Both the position numbers and the translations under genes were made by a program. Shown here piece by piece: positions 43,448-52,640 of a DNA stretch of 64,000 nucleotides; within the stretch, counting starts at the first letter, position 1, and each line of letters begins with the position of its first letter. Below the pieces are notes generated by a model. That model was given only the letters and a program-made list of their open reading frames with translations. It did no database searches and was not told where the DNA came from. Source of the DNA: Streptomyces sp. LUP30 (GTDB lineage: Bacteria; Actinomycetota; Actinomycetes; Streptomycetales; Streptomycetaceae); contig NZ_MJAJ01000011.1 in the NCBI RefSeq assembly GCF_001746365.1, positions 101,017 to 165,016 of the forward strand. Reading direction: 5' to 3'.

Positions 43448-43942
43448 ATGTCCGCCTCACATCCGACCTCGCAAGCGACCTCCCGGCCGACCGGTCCGGC
43501 CGGCCCCACCACGCTTCCCGACGCTCTGACCCTGGAGGTCGTCGAGCTGATCGGCGAGGTCGTGGCCCGTTTCTACGAGGACTACGAGGACGCCGCCGCC
43601 GACCACTCGCTCACCGGCGCGCAGGCCCGGCTGCTGAGCCTGCTCTCGCTGGAGCCGCTGCCGATGCGCAAGCTGGCGCAGAAGCTGAAGTGCGAGCCGT
43701 CGAACGTGACCGGCATCGTCGACCGGCTGGAGTCGCGAGGTCTGGTGGAGCGGCGCCCCGACCCGGCCGACCGCCGGGTGAAGCTGGCGGCGGCCACCGA
43801 GGAGGGGCGGCGGATCGCCCGAGGGCTGCGCGAGTCGCTGCGGTTCGCCCGCGAGCCGCTGGCGGGGCTGGCCGAGGAGGAGCGTCTGGTCCTGCGCGGA
43901 CTGCTGGGGCGCATGCTCACGACCGCAAGCGACCGCGCCTAG
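43448..43942 (+). CDS. MarR-family repressor
   Basis: A 164-residue winged-helix regulator. After about 25 Ser/Thr/Pro-rich residues comes a dimer helix; the recognition part reads MRKLAQKLKCEPSNVTGIVDRLESRGLVERRPDPADRR, with the MarR wing DPADRR. It has a single Cys (in KLKCEP) inside the DNA-binding domain, which could sense thiol-reactive compounds. It is divergent from the oxidoreductase and shares its operator. Confidence 0.92.
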   Translation: MSASHPTSQATSRPTGPAGPTTLPDALTLEVVELIGEVVARFYEDYEDAAADHSLTGAQARLLSLLSLEPLPMRKLAQKLKCEPSNVTGIVDRLESRGLVERRPDPADRRVKLAAATEEGRRIARGLRESLRFAREPLAGLAEEERLVLRGLLGRMLTTASDRA

Positions 43943-43992
43943 GCGCCGGCGTCGCGAGAGGGCGCCTCAGCCGTGTGTCTCAGCCGTGCGCC

Positions 43993-44178
43993 TCAGTCGT
44001 CCGACTTCGAGGGCGAGCGGCCGTCGCGGTGCGAGCGGCGCGCGAGTTCGCCCGCGGCGAGGGTCGCGGCCGCGGCCGCGCGCACCCAGCGCGGGGCGTC
44101 TGCCCGCGCCGCCCGCCAGACGCAGGCGCAGCCGCCGAGGACGAGGACCAGGACACCGATCAGGAGCGGCACGATCAC
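43993..44178 (-). CDS. 61-residue membrane protein coupled to GntR
   Basis: The GTG at 44178 overlaps the GntR stop as GTGA, so it is translated by coupling. It has one N-terminal helix (IVPLLIGVLVLVLGGCACVW) and a basic tail. Function is unknown. As last gene of the three-gene GntR/UTRA set, it is probably real despite its size. Confidence 0.65.
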   Translation of the reverse strand: MIVPLLIGVLVLVLGGCACVWRAARADAPRWVRAAAAATLAAGELARRSHRDGRSPSKSDD

Positions 44179-44969
44179 GCTCCACCCCCGTCTTCCGCCG
44201 TGAACTCGTACTGCAGCTCGTAGAGATGGCCGGCCTTCACCATCACCGTCACCTCGACGGGTCGGCCGTCGTCACCGGTGACGACGCGCAGGGTGCGCAG
44301 CACCGGCATGCTGCTGGTGAGGCGCAGGACCCGGTACTGGTCCTGGGTGGGCACCCGCGCGGACACGCGGTCCGTGCTGCGCCGGGGCGGGTGCCCCAGT
44401 GCGGTCAGCAGGGCGGGGGCACCGCCGCGGATCCTGCGCCCCTCGGCCAGGGGCGTGCCCCGGGCGATGTCCAGCGGGTAGTAGGCCTCCACGAGCTCGG
44501 CTGGCTCGTCGTCGACGAGGAGAATCTGGCGGCGCAGCATGGCCGCGCCGTCCGCCGGGAGGCCGAGAGCGGCTCGGACGTCGGCGGGCGGGCGGCCCTC
44601 GGTCACGTCCAGCAGCTCGGTGCGGGCGTGCGTGCCGTGCTTGGCCGCCTCGACGAGCCAGCGGTAGGGCTCCCCGGGGCCGCCCGGAGCCATCAGGGAG
44701 GCGGGCCGGACCGTGCGCTGGCGGTGTTCGCGGACGGTGACGGCGGCGCCCGCCCGGCCGACCACCAGGCGCTCGTCCTTGAGGAGCTGCAGGGCCTTCT
44801 GCACGGTCGCGCTCGACGCCTCGAAGCGCTCCTTGAGCTGGGCGGTCGTGGGCAGGTTGGCGCCGGGGGCGAGCTCTCCGCTCATGATGTCGTCGCGCAG
44901 ATCGGCCGCGATGCGCTCGTGCAGGGAGCGGCGGTCGACGGCTTCCGGGTCTGCCTTGGGCACGGTCAT
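44175..44969 (-). CDS. GntR/UTRA (HutC-type) transcriptional regulator
   Basis: A 264-residue regulator. The wHTH (about 15-80) reads LHERIAADLRDDIMSGELAPGANLPTTAQLKERFEASSATVQKAL; the UTRA ligand domain (about 100-255) includes LLVDDEPAELVEAYYPLDIARGTPL. ATG 44969 overlaps the upstream UTRA-only gene as ATGA. The effector is unknown, but UTRA domains often bind sugars, amino acids or nucleosides. The paralogous partner without a DNA-binding domain suggests heterodimers. Confidence 0.9.
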   Translation of the reverse strand: MTVPKADPEAVDRRSLHERIAADLRDDIMSGELAPGANLPTTAQLKERFEASSATVQKALQLLKDERLVVGRAGAAVTVREHRQRTVRPASLMAPGGPGEPYRWLVEAAKHGTHARTELLDVTEGRPPADVRAALGLPADGAAMLRRQILLVDDEPAELVEAYYPLDIARGTPLAEGRRIRGGAPALLTALGHPPRRSTDRVSARVPTQDQYRVLRLTSSMPVLRTLRVVTGDDGRPVEVTVMVKAGHLYELQYEFTAEDGGGA

Positions 44970-45508
44970 CCGATCCTGATCTGGTAGCGCAGCCTCTGCC
45001 GTAGGGCAGGCATCACCATACGGTCGACCTGGATCGGCCGGTCGTCGCGGTCCAGGGTGAGCCGGATCAGCCGCAGGACCGGCTCGTCGGGGGCGGCGCC
45101 GAGGGCCTCGCGCTCCTCCTCGTCCGGCATCCCGGCGGTGACGTCCTCCCGGACGAGGGCGCCGACGTGACCGAGTTCGGCGAGCAGGGTGAGGGCGCCG
45201 CCGGGGATCTTGGCGGTTCCGGCGAGCCGGGTGCCGCCGGCTATGGCGACCGGGTAGTAGGTGTCGGTGAGCTCGCTGGGCTCGTCGTCGAGCAGGATCA
45301 GGCGGCGGCGCACCACGACGGGCTCGCCCTCGGGGACGCCGAACAGCTCGGCCACCTCGGCGGGCGCGGGCGTCTCGCCGGCGTGCAGGATGCGCTGGGC
45401 GCCTCGCCGCCCCCGCGCCGCGGCCTCGGCCGCCCAGGCGTCGCCCTGCCCGGCGAGCCGGGGCGTCAGATACGGCAACGACGTACTGACCCAACCGCTC
45501 CCACCCAC
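44966..45508 (-). CDS. UTRA-only protein, a GntR paralogue lacking its DNA-binding domain
   Basis: A 180-residue protein. GTG 45508 has AGGAGG five bases before; longer frames lack a ribosome site and do not encode a winged helix. The body is a UTRA domain, LILLDDEPSELTDTYYPVAIAGGTRL, aligning with the same stretch of the downstream GntR. With no HTH it cannot bind DNA alone. It may dimerise with the neighbouring GntR and modify its response. Overlap as ATGA shows tight co-expression. Confidence 0.82.
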   Translation of the reverse strand: MGGSGWVSTSLPYLTPRLAGQGDAWAAEAAARGRRGAQRILHAGETPAPAEVAELFGVPEGEPVVVRRRLILLDDEPSELTDTYYPVAIAGGTRLAGTAKIPGGALTLLAELGHVGALVREDVTAGMPDEEEREALGAAPDEPVLRLIRLTLDRDDRPIQVDRMVMPALRQRLRYQIRIG

Positions 45509-45622
45509 GACGTCCTCCTGTACGGCCGACCGTTCTTTCGACCCTGCCGCCCTACACGGTAGGCGACGTGCCGCGTACGTCGACCGCCACCCTCGAGCCA
45601 CCCTCAGCCACCCCGGACCACC

Positions 45623-45651
45623 TTGTCGCCTTTCGCGAACAACAGTAAGGT
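45623..45651 (+). promoter_or_regulatory. Promoter of the ATP-binding protein gene
   Basis: TTGTCG (45623-45628), a 17-bp spacer and TAAGGT (45646-45651) form a standard housekeeping-type promoter about 40 nt before the start. Confidence 0.6.
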
Positions 45652-45690
45652 GTCGCCGCAGGACGCCCCTGAACCACGGAGGTGCCCCCC

Positions 45691-46083
45691 GTGCCCTTGT
45701 CACGGCAACGTCGTTTCCCCCGCTCGCGCGCCTCGGTAGGGGCCGCACGCACCTTCGTCCACCAGGCCCTCACGGACTGGGACTGCCTCGACCGGCTGGA
45801 CGACATCACGCTGTGCGCGTCGGAACTCGCCACCAACGCCCTGCTGCACGGCGTGCCTCCGGGCAGGCAGTACTGCGTGACGCTCACCCTCGACGGCCCG
45901 CTGCTGCGGCTCGCCGTGCGCGACACCGGCGACCACCCCTCCCCCGCGGGCCCTCCGGCCGAGGACGCCTGCTCGGGCCGGGGTCTGTACCTGGCCCGAG
46001 AGGTGTCGGACGAGCTGGGCGTCACCGAACACGTCATCGGCAAGACCGTGTGGGTGGTGTTCAAGACGGACGGCGGTCCGTGA
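45691..46083 (+). CDS. Anti-sigma-factor-like ATP-binding protein (HATPase_c, RsbW type)
   Basis: A 130-residue single HATPase domain. The N box is SELATNALLHG (Glu and Asn for Mg-ATP), G1 is DTGDH, and G2 GRGLYLAREV. GTG 45691 follows GGAGG by eight bases. Streptomyces encodes many such small kinases; some control sigma factors through anti-anti-sigma partners, while others have unknown partners. No sigma or anti-anti-sigma gene is adjacent, so its target is open. Confidence 0.88.
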   Translation: MPLSRQRRFPRSRASVGAARTFVHQALTDWDCLDRLDDITLCASELATNALLHGVPPGRQYCVTLTLDGPLLRLAVRDTGDHPSPAGPPAEDACSGRGLYLAREVSDELGVTEHVIGKTVWVVFKTDGGP

Positions 46084-46095
46084 CGCCGGGGCGGC

Positions 46096-47130
46096 TCAGA
46101 CCTTCTTGCGGGTCGTCATGAAGCGCTGGACCAGGATGAACGTGCACAGCAGCACACCGGTGGCGATCTTCGTCCACCAGGAGCTGAGCGTGCCCTCGAA
46201 CTGGATGATGCTCTTGATCAGTCCCAGCACGAGGACGCCGAACAGGGTGCCCAGGACATACCCGGACCCGCCCGTCAGCAGTGTGCCGCCGATGACGACC
46301 GCGGCGATCGCGTCGAGCTCCATGCCGGTCGCGTGCAGCGGGTCGCCGGACTGGATGTAGAGGGTGAAGAGGAGACCGGCGAGCGCCGAGCAGAACCCGC
46401 TCACCGTGTACACGGCGATCTTGGTGCCGCCCTGCGGGAGACCCATCAGCATCGCCGACTGCTCGTTGCCGCCGATCGCGTACACCCGGCGGCCGAAGCG
46501 GGTGTAGTGCAGGACGTAGAACGCCACGGCGAGGACGACGAGGGAGACGATCGCGCCGATCGACAGGAACCCCATCCCCAGCGAGGCCTGCGCCTGGGCC
46601 ATGCTGCTCACCGTGGAGTCGCTGATGGAGATCGACTCCTTGCTGATGACCAGGCACAGACCGCGGAAGAGGAAGAGGCCGGCGAGGGTCACGATGAAGG
46701 GCTGGATCTCGAAGTTGTGGATCACGTAGCCCATCAGGAAGCCGCCGAAGGCGCCCACCGCCAGCGCCATGGGGACCACGACGAGCAGGGGCAGGCCCTG
46801 GCGCTCCACCAGCCAGGCCGTGAACATCGTCGTGAAGCCGATCATCGAGCCGACGGACAGGTCGATGCCGCCGGACAGGATGACGAAGGTGACGCCGACC
46901 GCGGCGACCAGCAGATAGCCGTTGTCGATGAACAGGTTCAGGAAGACCTGCGGTTCGGCGAACCCGTAGTACTGGTACCGGGCCAGGCCCCCGCCGTACA
47001 TCAGCAGGAAGAGCAGGGCCGTCACCGCGACGGGCAGCCGCCGGTCGCCGAGCAGACGGGCGGCCCGGGACGGGGACGAGGACGGGGTACGGCTGTCGGA
47101 GGCCGTGGGGCTCTGGGTGGTCGCGCTCAT
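46096..47130 (-). CDS. Sugar ABC permease (YjfF-like)
   Basis: A 344-residue BPD_transp_2 permease with about 8-10 helices. GGIDLSVGSMIGFT and the conserved coupling region YAIGGNEQSAMLMGL are present. The short basic end is TTRKKV. It pairs with the other permease upstream, with which it shares one base (TGATG). Order (binding protein, ATPase, two permeases) is that of the E. coli YtfQRT-YjfF galactofuranose importer. The sugar here is not proven. Confidence 0.9.
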   Translation of the reverse strand: MSATTQSPTASDSRTPSSSPSRAARLLGDRRLPVAVTALLFLLMYGGGLARYQYYGFAEPQVFLNLFIDNGYLLVAAVGVTFVILSGGIDLSVGSMIGFTTMFTAWLVERQGLPLLVVVPMALAVGAFGGFLMGYVIHNFEIQPFIVTLAGLFLFRGLCLVISKESISISDSTVSSMAQAQASLGMGFLSIGAIVSLVVLAVAFYVLHYTRFGRRVYAIGGNEQSAMLMGLPQGGTKIAVYTVSGFCSALAGLLFTLYIQSGDPLHATGMELDAIAAVVIGGTLLTGGSGYVLGTLFGVLVLGLIKSIIQFEGTLSSWWTKIATGVLLCTFILVQRFMTTRKKV

Positions 47131-48251
47131 CACGACACCTCCATCTTGGGAGCGGCCTCGGTCGCCGCGGCGGGGTCGGCCGTGGCCGCGGTCGGCTTGG
47201 CGCCGCCCTTCGACGCGAACCGGGCGGCGAACTTCGCACCGAAGACCTTGGCGCGGAACTTCGGGGACTGCAGCAGGCAGACGACGATGACGACGGCGGC
47301 CTTGAAGACCAGGTTGGTCTGGGTCGGCACGCCGATGGTGTAGATCGTGGTGGTCAGCGTCTGGATGACGAGGGCGCCCACCACCGTGCCGCCGATGGAG
47401 AACCGGCCGCCCAGCAGTGAGGTGCCGCCGATCACCACGGCGAGGATCGCGTCGAGTTCGATCCACAGGCCGGCGTTGTTGCCGTCGGCGGCCGAGGTGT
47501 TGGAGCTGATCATCAGTCCGGCGATGCCCGCGCACAGCGCGCAGAACATGTAGACCATGATCTTGATGCGCCGGGACCTGATGCCGACCAGACGGCTGGC
47601 CTCGGCGTTGCCGCCGACCGCCTCGACCAGCAGGCCGAGCGCCGTGCGCCGGGTCAGCGCGACGGTGACGGCGACCACGGCGGCCACCACGAAGATGGAG
47701 AACGGCAGGGTCAGCCAGTAGCCGCCGCCGATCAGCTTGTAGGGCTCGCTGTTGATCGTGATGATCTGGCCGTCGGTGATCAGCTGGGCCACACCGCGCC
47801 CGGCGACCATGATGATCAGGGTCGCGATGATCGGCTGGATGCCCATCCGGGCCACCAGGAAGCCGTTCCACAGCCCGCAGACCACCGCGGCCACCAGGCC
47901 GAGGCCCATCGCGAGCAACACTCCGGACAGCGCGCCCTGATCGTGCTGGTCGCTGATGTACGAGCAGGCCAGCGCGCCGGTGATGGCGACCACCGCGCCG
48001 ACGGAGAGGTCGATGCCGCCGGTGGCGATGACCAGGGTCATGCCGACCGCCACCAGGATGAGGGGCGAGCCGAACAGCACGATCGAGACGAGGCTGCCGT
48101 AGAGGTGGCCGTCCGCCATCCGGATCGAGAAGAAGTCCGGGGTGAAGGGGACGTTGACGAGCAGCAGGAGGACGAGCACCGCCACCGGCCAGAACAGGTG
48201 GTGGCGGGTCAGCGCCCGCCACCGGGAAGAGGTGGTCGAAGTCGTGGTCAC
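47130..48251 (-). CDS. Sugar ABC permease (YtfT-like)
   Basis: A 373-residue permease with about nine helices, GGIDLSVGAVVAITGALA and the coupling helix AVGGNAEASRLVGI. The Ala/Lys-rich C-terminal tail (GAKPTAATADPAAATEA) is longer than in its partner. GTG 48251 overlaps the ATPase stop as GTGA. Two different permeases should form a heterodimer in the membrane. Confidence 0.9.
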   Translation of the reverse strand: MTTTSTTSSRWRALTRHHLFWPVAVLVLLLLVNVPFTPDFFSIRMADGHLYGSLVSIVLFGSPLILVAVGMTLVIATGGIDLSVGAVVAITGALACSYISDQHDQGALSGVLLAMGLGLVAAVVCGLWNGFLVARMGIQPIIATLIIMVAGRGVAQLITDGQIITINSEPYKLIGGGYWLTLPFSIFVVAAVVAVTVALTRRTALGLLVEAVGGNAEASRLVGIRSRRIKIMVYMFCALCAGIAGLMISSNTSAADGNNAGLWIELDAILAVVIGGTSLLGGRFSIGGTVVGALVIQTLTTTIYTIGVPTQTNLVFKAAVVIVVCLLQSPKFRAKVFGAKFAARFASKGGAKPTAATADPAAATEAAPKMEVS

Positions 48252-49780
48252 TGGTGCTCTCCGCTCGCGATGGTCTCCAGGATCCGGCTCGTGGTGATCT
48301 CGGGCCCGTTGGCGATCTGCGCCACCAGCCGGCGGTCGCGCAGCACCCCGATGGTGTGGCTGAGCCGGAGCACCTCCTCCAGCTCGGCCGCGATGTACAG
48401 CACGGACATGCCCTCCTCGGAGAGCGAGACGACGAGCTTCTGGATCTCCGCCTTGGCGCCGATGTCGATGCCGCGCGTCGGCTCGTCGAGGATCAGCAGC
48501 TTCGGCTGGGTGATCAGCCAGCGGGCCAGCAGCACCTTCTGCTGGTTGCCGCCGCTGAGCTGGCCCACCCTGGCCTCGGGGTTGGCCGGGCGGATGTCGA
48601 GCGCCTTGATGTACTTGGCGACGAGTTCGTCGCGCTGGGCGATGGGGATCGGCCGGGTCCAGCCGCGCGAGGCCTGCAGGGCCAGGATGATGTTCTCCCG
48701 GACCGTCAGGTCGGGCACCAGGCCCTCGCTCTTGCGGTTCTCGGAGCAGAACGCGACACCCGCGCCGATGGCGTCGTTGGGGGCGCTCATGGAGACCTGG
48801 CGGCCGCCGATCGTCACCTTGCCGGTGTCCGGCTGGTCGGCGCCGAAGAGCAGCCGGGCGAGTTCGGTGCGGCCCGATCCGAGCAGACCGGCGAGCCCGA
48901 TCACCTCGCCCTTCCTGATCTCCAGGTCGAAGGGCGCGATGCCGCCGGTCCTGCCGAGGCCGTCCGCCTGGACGAGGGTCTCGCCCGCGTCGGAGCGCAG
49001 CTGGTGTTCGTGGAGCTCGTCGAGCTGGCCCATGGCCTTGCCGAGCATGAGCTGGACGAGACCGACCTGGTCGAGGTCGCTCACCATGTGCTCGCCGACC
49101 AGGGTGCCGTTGCGCAGCACGGTCATCCGGTCGCAGACCTCGTAGATCTGGTCGAGGAAGTGCGAGACGAACAGGATCGCGACGCCTTCGTCCTTCAACC
49201 GTCGCATCAGGGCGAAGAGTTGGAGCACCTCGTCCCGGTCGAGGCTGGAGGTCGGCTCGTCGAGGATCAGCACCTTGGTGCCGGGACCCTCGCCGTCGCC
49301 GGTGTTCAACGACCGCACGATGGCGACCAGTTGCTGGACGGCCAGCGGGTACGAGGACAGGGGCGCGGCGACGTCGATGTCCAGCCCGAGCCGGTCCACC
49401 AGCTCCGCCGCCTCCCGGCGCAGCCGCTTCCACTGGATGCGGCCCATGCGGGTCGGTTCACGCCCGATGAAGATGTTCTCCGCCACCGACAGGTTCGGGC
49501 AGAGGTTGACCTCCTGGTAGACCGTGCTGATGCCGGCCTGCTGGGCCTGCAGCGGGCTGGCGATCCGCACGGACCGGCCGTCCAGGGTGATCGTGCCGCC
49601 GTCCAGGGAGTAGACGCCGGTGAGCACCTTGATGAGGGTGGACTTTCCCGCCCCGTTCTCGCCCATCAGGGCGTGGATCTCGCCGGGGAAGAGCCGGAAG
49701 TCGACGTCCGACAGAGCCCGTACCCCCGGAAACTCCTTGACTATGCCCGCCATTTCCAGGACGGGCCGCGGCTCTGCCAT
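48248..49780 (-). CDS. Sugar ABC ATP-binding protein, duplicated domains (YtfR-like)
   Basis: A 510-residue ATPase with two ABC domains. Walker A of domain 1 is GENGAGKST (40-48), its Walker [14 protein letters not shown]; domain 2 has LSGGNQQKV and [13 protein letters not shown] but a degenerate Walker A (GLLGSGRTEL), as usual for CUT2 transporters. ATG 49780 has GAGGAG seven bases upstream. It lies 97 nt after the binding-protein gene. Confidence 0.93.
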   Translation of the reverse strand: MAEPRPVLEMAGIVKEFPGVRALSDVDFRLFPGEIHALMGENGAGKSTLIKVLTGVYSLDGGTITLDGRSVRIASPLQAQQAGISTVYQEVNLCPNLSVAENIFIGREPTRMGRIQWKRLRREAAELVDRLGLDIDVAAPLSSYPLAVQQLVAIVRSLNTGDGEGPGTKVLILDEPTSSLDRDEVLQLFALMRRLKDEGVAILFVSHFLDQIYEVCDRMTVLRNGTLVGEHMVSDLDQVGLVQLMLGKAMGQLDELHEHQLRSDAGETLVQADGLGRTGGIAPFDLEIRKGEVIGLAGLLGSGRTELARLLFGADQPDTGKVTIGGRQVSMSAPNDAIGAGVAFCSENRKSEGLVPDLTVRENIILALQASRGWTRPIPIAQRDELVAKYIKALDIRPANPEARVGQLSGGNQQKVLLARWLITQPKLLILDEPTRGIDIGAKAEIQKLVVSLSEEGMSVLYIAAELEEVLRLSHTIGVLRDRRLVAQIANGPEITTSRILETIASGEHQ

Positions 49781-49877
49781 GGCAGCGCTCCTCATGAGAT
49801 TGGTTCAGGCCCGCAGGGAGCCCCGGGACCGATGGCGCTCGGTCGGCCGCGGGCTCCCTGCCGGTGGGTGCGTCGGT

Positions 49878-50885
49878 TCAGTACTTGCGGCTCGGGAGCG
49901 CGGCCTTGGCCTGGTCCTGCATGAAGTCGCCCTCCTTGGTCTTGATCCAGCGCTCGACCGACTCGCCGGCCTTGACCTTCTTCACGGTGTCCATCAGCTG
50001 CGGGCCGAGCAGCGGGTTGCACTCGACGATGGCGTTGATCTTGCCCTCGGACATGGCCACGAAGCCGTCCTTCACGCCGTCGATCGAGACGATCAGGATG
50101 TCCTTGCCGGGCTTCTTGCCGGCCGCCTCGATGGACTGGATGGCGCCGATGGCCATGTCGTCGTTGTGCGCGAACAGGACGTTGATGTCCGGGTTCGACT
50201 GCAGGAAGGCCGCCATGACCTGCTTGCCGCCGGCGCGGGTGAAGTCACCGGTCTGGCTGACGACGATCTTCCAGTCGTCCTTGTGGTCGGCGTCCATGAC
50301 TTCCTTGAAGCCCTTGGCGCGCTCGATCGCCGGGGCGGCGCCGGTGGTGCCCTCCAGCTGGGCGATCTTCACCGGGCCCTTGTGGCCGGCCTTCTCCAGC
50401 ACCTTCTCCAGGATCTTGCCGGCGCGGCGGCCCTCGTCGGTGAAGTCGGAGCCGACCAGCGTGACGTACAGGGAGTCGTCCGAGGTCTCCACCGAGCGGT
50501 CCGTGAGGACGACCGGGATCTTCGCGGCCTTGGCCTCCTTGAGAACCGCGTCCCAGCCGGTGACGACGACCGGCGAGAAGGCGATGACGTCCACCTTCTG
50601 CGCGATGTAGCTGCGGATCGCGGAGATCTGGTTCTCCTGCTTCTGCTGCGCGTCGGAGAACTTGAGGTTGTAGCCGGCCTCCTTGGCCGCGTCCTTCACC
50701 GAGGTGGTGTTGGCGCTGCGCCAGCCGCTCTCCGAACCGACCTGGGAGAAGCCCAGCGTGATCGTCTTGCTGCCGCCCGAGGAGGAGGAGCCGGAGGAGT
50801 TGTCGTCCTTCTTGGCACAGGCCGTCAGACCGCCCGCCGCCGCCACTCCGACCGCCGCGGTGAGGAAGTTCCTTCTGCTGAGCAT
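49878..50885 (-). CDS. Sugar-binding lipoprotein (YtfQ-like), Tat-type signal
   Basis: A 335-residue periplasmic-binding-protein-like lipoprotein. The signal MLSRRNFLTAAVG has a twin-Arg motif and ends in the lipobox LTAC, so it may be exported folded by Tat and then lipidated. GFSQVGSESGWRSANTTS and GTTGAAPAIERAKGF fit YtfQ-type galactofuranose binders. ATG 50885 follows AAAGGAG. It is the first importer gene after the LacI gene (135-nt gap). Confidence 0.92.
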   Translation of the reverse strand: MLSRRNFLTAAVGVAAAGGLTACAKKDDNSSGSSSSGGSKTITLGFSQVGSESGWRSANTTSVKDAAKEAGYNLKFSDAQQKQENQISAIRSYIAQKVDVIAFSPVVVTGWDAVLKEAKAAKIPVVLTDRSVETSDDSLYVTLVGSDFTDEGRRAGKILEKVLEKAGHKGPVKIAQLEGTTGAAPAIERAKGFKEVMDADHKDDWKIVVSQTGDFTRAGGKQVMAAFLQSNPDINVLFAHNDDMAIGAIQSIEAAGKKPGKDILIVSIDGVKDGFVAMSEGKINAIVECNPLLGPQLMDTVKKVKAGESVERWIKTKEGDFMQDQAKAALPSRKY

Positions 50886-51020
50886 GTTCTTCTCCTTTGA
50901 AGAGCCGGCCCTGGGACGGACCTGCTGGTACTTGACGGGACCGGCTGTACTGCGTCCAGCCTGTCGATCACTGTTCGGGATTTCGGCCACACTGCCGGAG
51001 CGGGTCGGCCGACGGGGTCG

Positions 51021-52067
51021 TCAGAGGGGTGTGCCGTCCGGCTGGGCGGCGTAGGGGAAGGTACTGGCCCGGACCACGAGTTGAGGTTCGATCGCCACCC
51101 GGGGAGCGGTGGCGGCCGGCCGGCCCTCGATCAGGTCCAGGAGGAGCGCGATGCCCCGCTTGCCCACCGCCGAGAAGTCCTGCCGGACGGTGGTCAGCGG
51201 CGGAGCGAAGAACTCCGCCTCCGGGATGTCGTCGAAGCCGACCACCGCGACGTCCTGGGGAGTTCGCACCCCCGCCTCGCGCAGGGCTCGCAACACCCCC
51301 AGCGCCATCTGGTCGTTGGCGACGAAGACCGCGGTCAGCCCCCGGCCCACCCAGCCGGCCAGTTCCTGGCCCGCACGGTAGCCCGACAGCGGACTCCAGT
51401 CGCCGCGCAGCAGCATGGGCGGTTCGACGCCCGCGGTTTCGAGGGTGTCCCGCCAGCCGGCGGCCCGGTCGGCCGCCTCCTGCCATTCCTCGGGCCCGGC
51501 GAGATGCCAGACCGTGCGGTGGCCGGCGGCCAGCAGATGGCCGGTGGCCAGCCGCGCCCCCAGATGCTGGTCCACGCTGACGCCGGCGATGTCCACACCC
51601 GGCCCGCCGCCCACGATCACCACGGGGAACGGGTGGCGCAGTTCGGCGAGGGCGTCCACCGCCGACCGCTGCGGAGCGATGGCGACCACTCCCTCGACCC
51701 CGCCCTCGCTGAGGTGGTCCAGGGCCTCGGAGACACTCTCCATGGTCAGTTTGCGCAGACTGACCGTCGAGACGAGGTATCCCTCGGCCCGCGCCGCCTC
51801 CTCCAGCGCGAACAACGTGCTGGCCGGCCCGTACAGGGTGGTGTCGGAGGCGACGACGCCCAGCGTCCGGGTCCGCCGGGTCGCCAGTGCCCGTGCGGAG
51901 AAGTTGCGGCGATAGCCCATCTCCTCGATCGCCCGGAGCACTCGGGCCCGTGTCGCGTCCCGCACGTTGGGGTGGTCACCCAGCACACGGGACACGGTCT
52001 GGTGGGACACGCCGGCCTGACGCGCCACGTCGGCCATGGTGGGCGGCCGAAGCCTGGTGTGTGACAC
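51021..52067 (-). CDS. LacI-family repressor of the sugar importer
   Basis: A 348-residue regulator. GTG 52067 has AGGAGGGG upstream. The HTH runs from residue 11: MADVARQAGVSHQTVSRVLG, whose recognition segment SHQTVSRV differs from E. coli LacI (SYQTVSRV) by one residue. The hinge helix is SARALATRR. The sugar-binding core is periplasmic-binding-protein-like. A lac-like operator overlaps its own promoter. It likely controls itself and the downstream importer. Confidence 0.93.
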   Translation of the reverse strand: MSHTRLRPPTMADVARQAGVSHQTVSRVLGDHPNVRDATRARVLRAIEEMGYRRNFSARALATRRTRTLGVVASDTTLYGPASTLFALEEAARAEGYLVSTVSLRKLTMESVSEALDHLSEGGVEGVVAIAPQRSAVDALAELRHPFPVVIVGGGPGVDIAGVSVDQHLGARLATGHLLAAGHRTVWHLAGPEEWQEAADRAAGWRDTLETAGVEPPMLLRGDWSPLSGYRAGQELAGWVGRGLTAVFVANDQMALGVLRALREAGVRTPQDVAVVGFDDIPEAEFFAPPLTTVRQDFSAVGKRGIALLLDLIEGRPAATAPRVAIEPQLVVRASTFPYAAQPDGTPL

Positions 52068-52258
52068 GGGCGCCCCTCCTTGACTCTCGTTGCTCGGCAC
52101 GGCCTGCGCTGCGGGCGGACGGTTCCGCGCCGCCGACGTCACTCCGGGATCCCGGAGAGCCCAACAGCACTGGCGGAAAAGGCGAGTCGAGGCGATGTGA
52201 GCACGACGCTCGTTCCTCCCCCGCCGACGTTGGGCGTTGACTGGTGAATGCGGAGGTC

Positions 52259-52289
52259 ATTGTGAGCGCTAACAATTCACGGCGGTCAA
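52259..52289 (-). promoter_or_regulatory. lac-like operator overlapping the lacI promoter
   Basis: TTGTGAGCGCTAACAA (52260-52275) is a 16-bp palindrome with one mismatched pair, nearly the ideal symmetric lac operator. On the minus strand TTGACC (52289-52284) is a -35 box and CACAAT (52264-52259) a possible -10 with a 19-bp spacer, so the operator would block RNA polymerase. Confidence 0.8.
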
Positions 52290-52452
52290 GAGGGCTGCAG
52301 CCAATCGTCGTCACGGTTCCATAACGCGCTGTCGCGCTGTGGGCCATAACCCCTGGTCAGGGCCGTGAGAGCGGACTACGGCACCGACGCCCGCCGACCA
52401 CCCGACGACGACCCGCGCGCCCGCCGCGGCACGGGATCCGGGCACGGGCGGA

Positions 52453-52521
52453 GTGAAGTCCGGCCACCGGGACGACGAGCACACCGCCCTGGACGAACCG
52501 TCCACGCGGTCGGCGCCCGCC
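52453..52521. repeat. Imperfect direct repeat, copy 1
   Basis: About 69 bp, shared core GGACGACGAGCACA and AACCGTCCACGCGG with copy 2 at 52641-52709. By eye about 85 percent identical, with two compensating single-base indels. Confidence 0.85.
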
Positions 52522-52640
52522 GGACGGCGCACGCCGAAATCGCGCCCCCCGCGAGCCCCCGGCATCCCGCGCGAGCGACGATCCCCCTCCCGCAAGCGCC
52601 TCCGACGCCCGACGCCATACGAAATCCGGACAGGCGCGGG

